From: Propionibacteriaceae bacterium
GTDB lineage: Bacteria; Actinomycetota; Actinomycetes; Propionibacteriales; Propionibacteriaceae
Reading direction: 5' to 3'
DNA: 5,003 nt
Assembly: GCA_021323255.1 (NCBI GenBank)
Contig: JAJTCL010000234.1
Span: forward strand, 1-5,003
The translations under genes were made by a program, and so were the position numbers. This document shows, piece by piece, positions 1 through 5,003 of the stretch. The notes below the pieces were generated by a model. It saw only the letters and a list, made by a program, of their open reading frames with translations, was not told the DNA's origin and did no database searches. Numbering within the stretch: the stretch's first letter is position 1; each line of letters begins with the position of its first letter.

Positions 1-401
1 GCATCCTCTCGGGCCCGCACCAGATCCCGGGCCGCCTCTTGCTCCACACTCGGCACGTTCACCTCGACGATCTCGCCCAGCTTCAACAAGTGGGCCAATA
101 GCTCCGCGTCCCGGGCGTCGGTCTTCACCCGATCCCCGTGCGGCCGGTGCAGCTTCGATGGCGCCGCCACGACACACCGGGTTCCATGATCATTGAGACA
201 GCGATACAGGCCGTATCCAGTTGGGCCGGCCTCGTAGCCGACCTTCACCGGACCCGGCAGACCCGACACCCAACGCAACACCTCGCCCGGATCGGGGCAC
301 AGCTTGCGCTGCCACACCTCACCGGTCACCGCGTCAAGGGCATGCCCGGTCACCGACCTGGCGTGCACATCCAACCCGACGAACGTACGCTCGTTCCCCA
401 C
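1..401 (-). CDS. IS110-family transposase (DEDD recombinase), N-terminal part, cut by window edge
   Basis: This is the first 133 residues of an IS110-family DNA recombinase, which moves its element through a circular intermediate guided by an element-encoded bridge RNA. The visible part is the RuvC-like DEDD domain: D11 in VGLDVHARS, E57 in VGYEAGPTGYGLYR, and D95/D98 in KTDARDAELL, followed by the family-typical VPSVEQEAARDLVRARED. The serine-bearing C-terminal Transposase_20 domain lies beyond base 1. I chose the GTG at 399-401 because GGGAGG sits 5 nt upstream and the family motif begins within 10 residues. No frame damage is seen in this part, so it may be functional. The reading runs leftward, away from the VOC gene. 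It differs clearly from the second IS110-type gene at the right end. Family assignment is firm; activity cannot be judged from a third of the protein. Confidence 0.93.
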   Translation of the reverse strand, partial: MGNERTFVGLDVHARSVTGHALDAVTGEVWQRKLCPDPGEVLRWVSGLPGPVKVGYEAGPTGYGLYRCLNDHGTRCVVAAPSKLHRPHGDRVKTDARDAELLAHLLKLGEIVEVNVPSVEQEAARDLVRARED

Positions 402-484
402 TGAGGCCTCCCGCAACTTGTGGCTCTACCGGACAAGCCTCAGCCTGCCCGGCAACCCACGACCAATTGCGAGCGAGGCCTCAG
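401..484 (-). ncRNA. Structured leader; candidate IS110 bridge RNA or part of it
   Basis: Seen directly: four nested helices, 28 bp in 84 nt. They are 401-410 with 475-484 (10 bp, perfect), 412-416 with 467-471 (5 bp), 420-423 with 457-460 (4 bp), and 427-435 with 446-454 (9 bp), closing a 10-nt loop at 436-445. An asymmetric internal loop (417-419 against 461-466) separates the middle helices. Two pairs in the apical helix are G-U on the minus strand but would be A-C mismatches on the plus strand, so the fold favours RNA on the transposase strand. Known: IS110-group elements encode a bridge RNA upstream of the recombinase gene, with guide sequences in internal loops. Inferred: this is that RNA or a piece of it, since known bridge RNAs are often longer and have two guide loops. 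The outer helix also buries the ribosome binding site, so it could instead be a translational control hairpin. Confidence 0.4.
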
Positions 485-489
485 GCCTG

Positions 490-495
490 CTCATA
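490..495 (-). promoter_or_regulatory. Possible -10 element (TATGAG) for leader and transposase
   Basis: TATGAG on the minus strand lies 5 to 6 nt upstream of base 484, where the outer helix of the structured leader begins. This is the spacing expected between a -10 box and a transcription start. No good -35 hexamer is present about 17 nt further upstream. In IS110-type elements the -35 can be supplied by the other end when the element circularises, which would explain the absence, but a six-base match alone is weak. Confidence 0.2.
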
Positions 496-626
496 CCGTC
501 TAATGCTGTTCAGCCACTCACTGCAGCTGCTCGACCAGTTTCCCCAGCTGTCGGTCGCAACCGAGTAGGTCACTAGCGTCACCTCGGCCCCCGGGTCGGT
601 GAACAGCCGGCAGCCGTGGGCCCCGA

Positions 627-1124
627 CTACTGGGCGTCCTTGGCGAACGGATCCACGCTCTGGACGTAGGCCATCCGCTCCAGCCAGACCGGGTCGCTCA
701 TGCGGCGGCCAATCTCGGCCTCGTCGACCTCCTCGACACGGGCCTGGATCCACCACAGGTTGCCCATCGGGTCTCGGACCCGACCGATCCGATCGCCCCA
801 GAACAGGTGGGTAATGTTGGTCACCGCGATCCCACCCGCGTCGAGCGCCCGCTGGAAGGTCGCATCGGCGTCCTCGACGTAGAGGCGCAGAAAGGCTGGA
901 GTATCGGGCCAGTGGGGCTTAGCGTCGAAGGCCAGCACCACCGAGTCGCCGATCCGAAACTCCGCGTGACCGATCACGCCATTCTCATCGGCCACCCGCC
1001 CAATCTCATCGGCACCGAACGCGGCCTTGGCGAATTCGATGACGGCGTTGGTGTCTCGGGAGATCACCCACGGGCTGACCGAGCTGTATCCCTCCGGCAC
1101 TCCAGGTCCTTGAGCACGATTCAT
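627..1124 (-). CDS. VOC-superfamily (glyoxalase/PhnB-like) protein
   Basis: The 165-residue product has the paired beta-alpha-beta-beta-beta layout of vicinal-oxygen-chelate proteins, closest by eye to the PhnB-like branch. Markers are SPWVISRDTNAVIEFAKAAFGA (residues 17-38), IGHAEFRIGDSVVL (51-64), LRLYVEDADATFQRALDAGG (79-98) and FWGDRIGRVRDPMGNLWWI (108-126). The ATG at 1122-1124 is preferred because GAGG lies 5 nt upstream and the conserved fold starts soon after; a reading extended upstream to 1280 adds only low-complexity arginine-rich sequence. Relatives often end the last strand with WWIATHVEDV, but here it reads WWIQARVEEV, so the position that is usually His is Arg (R129). That argues against a standard metal-dependent glyoxalase and for an unassigned or binding role. 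A short acidic C-terminal tail (about 130-165) follows the fold. It is transcribed away from the lipoprotein remnant and appears monocistronic. Substrate is unknown. Confidence 0.88.
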   Translation of the reverse strand: MNRAQGPGVPEGYSSVSPWVISRDTNAVIEFAKAAFGADEIGRVADENGVIGHAEFRIGDSVVLAFDAKPHWPDTPAFLRLYVEDADATFQRALDAGGIAVTNITHLFWGDRIGRVRDPMGNLWWIQARVEEVDEAEIGRRMSDPVWLERMAYVQSVDPFAKDAQ

Positions 1125-1200
1125 GGCGACCTCGATGCAAATCAGCTTCCAAGCTCCCGATCTCCCTGAACGATACGCGGCAGCTCGCGGTAGAGGATTC

Positions 1201-1414
1201 ATGAGGCCGCCAGCAGGGGTGGCCGTGGCCTTCCGTCGCGGCCGTCCTCCTCGTAGCCTGTACCTCGCAGACCACCCCACCGCCCGCCAGCCAACCTCAA
1301 GGGACGCGTTTCAGCCTGCCCGCAGGAGGGTCCGCTTGCGGGGGACCACTAACTCTGTCCGAAGGTAGCCGGCCTGGACTTCTGCGGGGAGTGCACGGTG
1401 AGTTGCGAGGCTGA
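1201..1414 (+). pseudogene. Broken lipoprotein-type ORF (frameshifted signal peptide, short remnant)
   Basis: An ATG at 1201, preceded by GAGGA, starts MRPPAGVAVA. One base later in phase (from 1232) the reading continues as SVAAVLLVACTSQTTPPP and runs open to TGA at 1412-1414. Joined across a single-base shift near 1230-1232, this is a textbook lipoprotein leader: a basic start, about 15 hydrophobic residues, a perfect lipobox LVAC (Cys codon 1259-1261), then a Thr/Pro/Ser/Gln-rich linker. After it come about 50 residues (including SLPAGGSACGGPLTLSEGS) that I do not recognise. The lipoprotein frame has no start codon of its own; a stop lies at 1202-1204. The frameshift and the short length suggest a decayed gene or a sequencing indel. 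It is divergent from the VOC gene with 76 bp between their starts. The resemblance could be chance in GC-rich DNA, so confidence is moderate. Confidence 0.42.
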
Positions 1415-1455
1415 CCTGAGCCATCGCTGGTCTTGCCAAACCCGCGGGGTCGCAC

Positions 1456-1488
1456 CAGGCTGAGCCTGGGCTCAACCAGCTCAGCCTG
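1456..1488 (+). promoter_or_regulatory. Strong hairpin directly before the serine hydrolase ribosome binding site
   Basis: CAGGCTGAG (1456-1464) pairs perfectly with CTCAGCCTG (1480-1488), and CTGG (1466-1469) pairs with CCAG (1476-1479) inside it. This gives 13 bp with one bulged C at 1465 and a 6-nt loop. The stem ends 2 nt before the GGAAGG ribosome binding site at 1490-1495. It has no T-tract, so a role in 5'-UTR stability, translation control or protein binding is more likely than termination. It could also terminate transcription reaching it from the remnant upstream. The structure is certain; the function is inferred. Confidence 0.5.
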
Positions 1489-1502
1489 CGGAAGGTCGGC
1501 CG

Positions 1503-2621
1503 ATGATGCGCTACTGGCGCTGGTCGGCGCGGTCGGTGATTGTCGCGCCGCTCCTGGCCCTGTCGGTCACGTGCGGCGCGCAGCCACTTGGCGGTCCCGC
1601 GACGTCAGCGCCGCCGACAGCCGTGGCGGGTTCGGCCGCGCCGCGTGCCGCGGTCGGCACGGCGATCGACGACTATATCGCGCACGGCTCGGTCAATTTG
1701 CAGAACATGCGGGCGGTTTTGGTCAGCCAGCGCGGCGAGTTGCTGGCTGAGCGGCATTACCACAGCGACGCGGCCGCGTATGCCGAGATCCACTCGGCCA
1801 CTAAGAGTGTCATGTCGACCTTGGTCGGCATCGCTTTGACCAAGGGTGATTTAAAGAGCCTGGATCAGACCCTCGGTGAACTGCTCCCGCAGCACCGGTC
1901 AGTGATGTCGAAGAGCTCGGCTCGCACGAGCCTCCGGCAGCTGCTGACCATGACCGGCGGCTGGACGGCTTTCTACGACGCGGAGACAGCCAAGCCGAAC
2001 CTGGTGAGACGACTCCTCATGGCGGGGCCGGAAGGCGACCCGGGCACATTCGTCTACTCCAACGTTGGACCGCACCTGCTCTCTGCGGTGCTGGCCCAGG
2101 CTAGCGGCACCTCGACGCTCGCATACGCCCAGCGCGTCTTGTTCGACCCGCTCGGGATCAACAGCCAGCCGGCGTTCGAGGGGCCGATGGCCCAACGCGA
2201 CAACCCCGGGGTGGTGAGCACGAACTCGTTTCGATGGCTCCGTGACCCAGACGGTTTGCACGCAGGACCGTACGGTCTGGCGCTGACAGCGCGGGACATG
2301 GTCAAGATCGGCGAGCTCTGGCTCAACGGTGGAGTCTGGCGCGGTCGGCGGATCCTCAACGCCGACTACATCGCGCAGGCCTCTACCAACCAGGTCCCCG
2401 AGCTCGAAGGTAAGATCCGCGGCTACGGATATCTCTGGTGGATCACACCGCTGGTGAGCCACGGCGCCTACAGCGCGCAGGGCAGGTACGGGCAGCTGAT
2501 CACCGTCGTTCCGGATCTGCGGGCCGTTATCGTGATCTCCTCACGCGTATTAGATGACGCACCGAGCATCGAGGACCACCTCGCGATGATGGACGCGGCC
2601 ATTGTGCCCGGACTCTCTTGA
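1503..2621 (+). CDS. Serine hydrolase, beta-lactamase class C / esterase fold, probably exported
   Basis: The 372-residue protein belongs to the class C beta-lactamase-like serine hydrolases, which include 6-aminohexanoate-dimer hydrolases, EstB-type esterases and D-aminopeptidases. The nucleophile motif is SATK (S98, K101), the second motif is YSN (Y185-N187), and the C-terminal strand region reads SAQGRYGQ (324-331), the counterpart of the KTG/HxG box. Other family marks are LRQLLTMTGGW (144-154), GLALTARDMVKIGELWLNGG (258-277) and YGYLWWI (308-314). Residues 1-25 form an export signal with a basic start and a hydrophobic core; C24 follows SVT, a poor lipobox, so lipidation is doubtful. An Ala/Pro-rich linker reaches to about 52. 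The ATG at 1503 has GGAAGG 7 nt upstream; the next codon is also ATG and could serve. Two rare TTA leucine codons occur (117 and 350). Length and motifs are complete, so it should be active. The substrate is unknown, and true beta-lactam resistance is not implied. Confidence 0.92.
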   Translation: MMRYWRWSARSVIVAPLLALSVTCGAQPLGGPATSAPPTAVAGSAAPRAAVGTAIDDYIAHGSVNLQNMRAVLVSQRGELLAERHYHSDAAAYAEIHSATKSVMSTLVGIALTKGDLKSLDQTLGELLPQHRSVMSKSSARTSLRQLLTMTGGWTAFYDAETAKPNLVRRLLMAGPEGDPGTFVYSNVGPHLLSAVLAQASGTSTLAYAQRVLFDPLGINSQPAFEGPMAQRDNPGVVSTNSFRWLRDPDGLHAGPYGLALTARDMVKIGELWLNGGVWRGRRILNADYIAQASTNQVPELEGKIRGYGYLWWITPLVSHGAYSAQGRYGQLITVVPDLRAVIVISSRVLDDAPSIEDHLAMMDAAIVPGLS

Positions 2622-2640
2622 CATCGGAGTCATCGAGGCG

Positions 2641-2663
2641 GCCACGCGCCCGGGACGTGTGGC
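2641..2663 (+). terminator. Terminator-like hairpin after the serine hydrolase
   Basis: GCCACGCG (2641-2648) and CGTGTGGC (2656-2663) form an 8-bp stem around a 7-nt loop, starting 20 nt after the stop codon. One pair is G-U on the plus strand and would be C-A on the minus strand, which fits a plus-strand transcript. No U-tract follows, as is common in actinomycete terminators. If it is a terminator, it separates this gene from the alpha/beta hydrolase. Confidence 0.45.
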
Positions 2664-2681
2664 TCGTCGGGAGCGACACTA

Positions 2682-2696
2682 GGTCTGGTACCGACC
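2682..2696 (+). promoter_or_regulatory. Operator-like near-palindrome upstream of the alpha/beta hydrolase
   Basis: GGTC-T-GGTACC-GACC is a 14-bp palindrome interrupted by one extra T at 2686. It lies 12 nt before the AAGGAG ribosome binding site of the alpha/beta hydrolase, a typical repressor-site position. No regulator gene is in the window, and the interruption makes this weak. Confidence 0.22.
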
Positions 2697-2723
2697 GAGG
2701 CAAGAGGCAAGGAGTGTGCTGAG

Positions 2724-3575
2724 ATGCCCGCCCGTACAGAGATCAAGACCAGCGTGGAGTCGCGCGACGGCACTGAGATCGCCTACTGGACGAGTGGGGG
2801 CGGACCGCCGCTCGTGCTCGCCCATGGGGCACCCGCCGACCACTCTCGATGGCGGCCCTTGCTTCCCTACCTGGAGCAACATGTCACGGTTCATGCAATC
2901 GATCGGCGAGGCCGAGGTGCCAGCAGCGACGCTCCGCAGTACAGCTTGGAACGGGAGTATGAGGATGTTGCGGCGGTGGTGGATGCCGTGGCGGCGGCGT
3001 CGGGGGAACAGGTCGATGTGTACGGACATTCGCACGGCGGCATCGTGGCATTCGGTGCGGCGACCCTGACCGCGAACATCCGCAAACTCGCCATCTACGA
3101 GGGCTGGCCGGTCCCGGACCCATTGATCTACGCCCTCCCAGCAGACGTTGTGAGGCGGATGGACAAACTGCTGGCCGAGGGTGATCGGGCCGGCGTAGTC
3201 GAGGCGCTGTTCCGGTCGGTGGAGGAGATGTCTGACGACGACATGAGCGCGCTCCGCTCGGCCCCCTCTTGGCGGGGGCGCGTCGCCGCCGCGCACACGG
3301 TAACGCGCGAGATCTTAGGCGAGACCCGGGCCCGGCTCGATGCAGAGCAGGCAGCGAAGGTCAGCGTGCCCGTTCTGCTGCTGGTCGGCGAGAAAAGCAC
3401 GGACCCCGCAAAGCGCGAAGTTGGCACGGTCGCAGCCGCACTTCCGGACGCGCGGCTGTTGGTGCTGGCGGGACAGCAGCACATCGCCGACATCTTGGAC
3501 CCCGAGAACTTCGCGAAGCACCTGCTGGAGTTCCTACACCGCCGGGCGCTGCGCACCGGCGGACTGTCTGGTTAG
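2724..3575 (+). CDS. Alpha/beta-fold hydrolase
   Basis: The 283-residue cytosolic protein has a complete alpha/beta-hydrolase core and no signal peptide. It shows the oxyanion-hole segment LVLAHGAPADHSRW (30-43), AIDRRGRGAS (58-67) after strand 4, the nucleophile elbow GHSHGG (101-106, S103), and the catalytic His in LAGQQH (H253). The cap region is about 130-205. The catalytic acid is less clear: after strand 7 (VPVLLLVGEKSTDP, 215-228) the likely candidates are E223 or D227. The start ATG has AAGGAG 9 nt upstream (2709-2714). It follows the serine hydrolase by 102 bp on the same strand, but a hairpin and an operator-like palindrome lie between, so it may have its own promoter. It has one TTA codon (198). 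The GQQH ending is seen in many uncharacterised actinomycete hydrolases; esterase, lactonase or epoxide-hydrolase-like activity cannot be told apart here. Confidence 0.93.
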   Translation: MPARTEIKTSVESRDGTEIAYWTSGGGPPLVLAHGAPADHSRWRPLLPYLEQHVTVHAIDRRGRGASSDAPQYSLEREYEDVAAVVDAVAAASGEQVDVYGHSHGGIVAFGAATLTANIRKLAIYEGWPVPDPLIYALPADVVRRMDKLLAEGDRAGVVEALFRSVEEMSDDDMSALRSAPSWRGRVAAAHTVTREILGETRARLDAEQAAKVSVPVLLLVGEKSTDPAKREVGTVAAALPDARLLVLAGQQHIADILDPENFAKHLLEFLHRRALRTGGLSG

Positions 3576-3870
3576 GCCGCTCGTCACCGGCTGGGTAGCG
3601 CAGTCGAAAATAGGGGTCGGCGCCTTCATGATCAGCAGCGCTTTGGCTACAAGAGATGAACCGTTTTGGCTCACCGTGCTGCATCAATACCGTCGACGGA
3701 CCGAACCAATGGGCGCGCTACCTGCTCAGCGAACAAGATCGTGGGCGGCCAGGGCCGCAGCCGACATCCAGGACACGATCGACGGCCGGTAGCTGAAGAT
3801 CACCAGCCGAGGGAGCGCGGAAGCGCTTCCCCATCTGACCTACCAGGTGTTCGCAAGCGGGTCGATGCTC
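3576..3870. other. Gene-poor stretch between hydrolase and decayed IS110 gene
   Basis: No convincing gene is seen. A 54-codon plus-strand reading (3628-3792) has high-GC third positions only in its second half and no ribosome binding site. The stretch holds a small hairpin (3745-3749 with 3754-3758), the 12-bp palindrome at 3819-3830 and, at its right side, the unmapped outer end of the second IS110-type element. Local GC is lower near 3600-3720 than in the genes around it. Confidence 0.5.
3819..3830. repeat. Perfect 12-bp palindrome GGAAGCGCTTCC
   Basis: The 12 bases are their own reverse complement. The core AGCGCT with G/C-rich flanks resembles LacI-family operators of actinomycetes, such as the CebR type built on GGGAGCGCTCCC. 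A partial GGGAGCGC lies just before it at 3811-3818. No sugar-uptake gene is nearby, so it may be a stray site, part of the end of the insertion element, or chance. Confidence 0.3.
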
Positions 3871-4954
3871 CTATGGTTTGGCAAGTGGGCGCGTGGAACG
3901 GTTCTCGGCATCCAGCACGGGTAGCGCGTTGAAGATCTCGCGGGCGACGTAGCGCTTCAAGCAGCGAATGATCTCCGGGCTTCGACAGGCCTTCGTGGGT
4001 GCGCCGCTCGGCGTAAGCGCGGGTGCGTGGGTCGTAGCGGAGGCGGCCAAGAACGACAACGTAGAGCGCATTGTTGGCGCCACGGTCACCGCCGCGGTTG
4101 AGGCGGTGTCGGTCGGTGCGCCCGCTGCTGGCAGGGATCGGCGCGGCGCCGCAGAGGTGCGCAAAGGCGGCTTCGGACTTGATCCGGTCAAAATTGTCGC
4201 CGGCGCTGATGAGCACCTGGCCGGCGACCTCGGGTCAACCCCCGGGAAGGGCAAGCAAGGCCGGCGCGACCTGGTGCACAAGTTGATGGACCTCTTGGTC
4301 GGCTTCGGCGGTCTCCTCCGAGAGCTGTAGATGGCGACGGGCCAGTCGGCGCAGCGCCGTCTTGGTGGCGTGTTCGGTGTCGCCGAGTTGATGTCCTGGA
4401 CCGGAGTCGGGCGCAGGCCGCAATCATCTTCAAGGTGGGCAGCCGCCGCAGCTTCTCACGCAGCTGCGCCGGACCGGTGACGATCAAGGACTTGATTTGA
4501 TTCGTGGCCTGACTTCGGGCTTTGACTGCACTGGATCGTGCCACGCGAAGCGCCCGGATCACCTCGACCCGGCCGTCGCGTAGCTTCGGCACAACCGAGG
4601 CAGCCCAGACAGCGCGGCCCGAGCAGCGGAATAGGCGTCCAGCGGATCCGACTTGCCGTGGGCCCGCCGCGCCCGTCGATCCGGGCGGTCGACCTCGACG
4701 ATGAGTATCCCTGCCTCACGCAGCTGTCGAGCCAAGCCGGCACCATAGGTGCCGGTGCCCTCAGCGCCGACTCGTTCAACCCCGCCGTGGCCTTGCAGCC
4801 ACTCCACCAGGGCGCGATAACCCACCGGCGATGCGGGAAACTCCCGATCGCCGAGTTGACGCCCAAGGTGATCAATCACGGCGGCATGGTGGCTATGTCC
4901 ATGCGTGTCCACGCCACCAGTGACACCAACCGTCGTCCTTGTCATGCTGGTCAT
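3871..4954 (-). pseudogene. IS110-family transposase, decayed by frame changes and an in-frame stop
   Basis: Pieced together across frames this is a full IS110 recombinase of about 361 residues. The start at 4952-4954 has GGAAGAGG 6 nt upstream and gives MTSMTRTTVGV. The DEDD residues are D16 (GGVDTHGHS), E65 (GAEGTGTYG), D103 and D106 (KSDPLDAYSAARA). The C-terminal Transposase_20 part has AGDNFDRIKSEAAFAHLCG, PIPASSGRTDRHRLNRGGDR with the expected serine, and LRYDPRTRAYAERR, ending IIRCLKRYVAREIFNALPV. Damage: a 1-nt loss near 4602 (restoring it gives LSGRASVVPKLRDG), a net frame change near 4375-4405, a TGA at 4235-4237 inside LPGG-PEVAGQ (probably once GGA), and an extra base in the G run at 3977-3979. 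The net of +1 nt matches the total length. Such a product cannot be made from one frame. Single-base indels could also be assembly errors, but the stop and the central scramble look like true decay. Confidence 0.88.
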
Positions 4955-5003
4955 GCCATACCTCTTCCGTTCGCAGCGGTCAGGTGGGCGCACGCCGCGG
5001 TCG
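3871..5003 (-). mobile_element. Second IS110-type element, decayed, open at right edge
   Basis: The element contains the broken transposase and continues past the right edge, where its upstream end (expected site of any bridge RNA in the IS110 group) would lie; only 49 bp of it are visible. The left boundary is somewhere below 3871 and cannot be fixed without a reference copy. Its sequence is unlike the element at the left edge, so the two are not a matching pair. Confidence 0.6.

Larger units (their letters stand above)
1..484 (-). mobile_element. IS110-family insertion sequence, left-end portion (minimum extent)
   Basis: The element includes the truncated transposase gene and at least the structured leader upstream of it. 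IS110-family elements usually lack terminal inverted repeats and target duplications, so the outer boundary cannot be read directly. It must lie between the leader and the VOC stop codon (484-626), and a position near 496-515 is inferred from a possible split promoter. The other end is outside the window. Confidence 0.6.

Noticed and set aside
551..564. TCGGT-CGCA-ACCGA small hairpin between VOC and the IS leader
   Set aside because: Five base pairs only and no clear partner structure; could be a weak terminator for the VOC gene or a 5' part of a longer bridge RNA, but not supportable alone.
481..756. 91-codon minus-strand reading overlapping the end of the VOC gene
   Set aside because: Most of it is an out-of-frame shadow of the VOC gene; the tail has no family signature and lies in the presumed IS flank.
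1144..1155. AGCTT-CC-AAGCT inverted repeat upstream of the VOC gene
   Set aside because: Only 5-bp arms, expected often by chance; no supporting promoter signal.
1899..2462. 187-codon minus-strand reading inside the serine hydrolase
   Set aside because: It is antisense to a gene with complete catalytic motifs and has no recognisable motif of its own; typical of GC-rich DNA.
1800..2621. Reading the serine hydrolase as an antibiotic-resistance beta-lactamase
   Set aside because: The SxxK and YxN motifs are shared by many esterases and amidases; the C-terminal box is not a KTG, so resistance is not supported.
2679..3296. 205-codon minus-strand reading over the alpha/beta hydrolase
   Set aside because: Antisense shadow of a well-supported gene, low-complexity composition.
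3593..3620. GGTAGCGCAGTCG, similar to a tRNA D-arm
   Set aside because: No anticodon stem, T-arm or acceptor pairing follows at tRNA spacing.
3628..3792. 54-codon plus-strand reading ending in an alpha-helical-looking tail
   Set aside because: No ribosome binding site, uneven third-position composition, no family recognised; kept only as a note in the gap entry.

Overview
The window is GC-rich, with strong G/C preference at third codon positions, Shine-Dalgarno-type starts and Actinomycetota-style protein families (IS110 transposases of the GLDVHARS type, a PhnB-like VOC protein, a class C beta-lactamase-fold hydrolase and a GQQH-type alpha/beta hydrolase). An actinomycete is the best guess. 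Genus cannot be told from the sequence.

Layout. The left edge (1-401, minus) holds the N-terminal third of an intact-looking IS110-family transposase. Its C-terminus lies outside the window. Directly upstream of its GTG start is an 84-nt segment (401-484) that folds into one long interrupted hairpin on the transposase strand. This is where IS110-group elements are known to encode their bridge RNA, and it is the most interesting structure here. Next come a VOC/glyoxalase-like gene (627-1124, minus), a broken lipoprotein-type ORF (1201-1414, plus), a secreted or surface serine hydrolase of the beta-lactamase/esterase fold (1503-2621, plus), and an alpha/beta hydrolase (2724-3575, plus). The serine hydrolase has a strong hairpin just before its ribosome binding site. 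A terminator-like hairpin and an operator-like palindrome lie between the two hydrolases. A gene-poor stretch (3576-3870) carries a 12-bp palindrome. The right part (3871-4954, minus) is a second, different IS110-family transposase, broken by three net frame changes and one in-frame stop.

The three intact enzyme genes are flanked by two unrelated IS110-type elements that both read leftward. This looks like an accessory region shaped by insertions. The two plus-strand hydrolases may be co-expressed or separately controlled, and a shared pathway cannot be inferred from sequence. No tRNA, rRNA or CRISPR array was seen.
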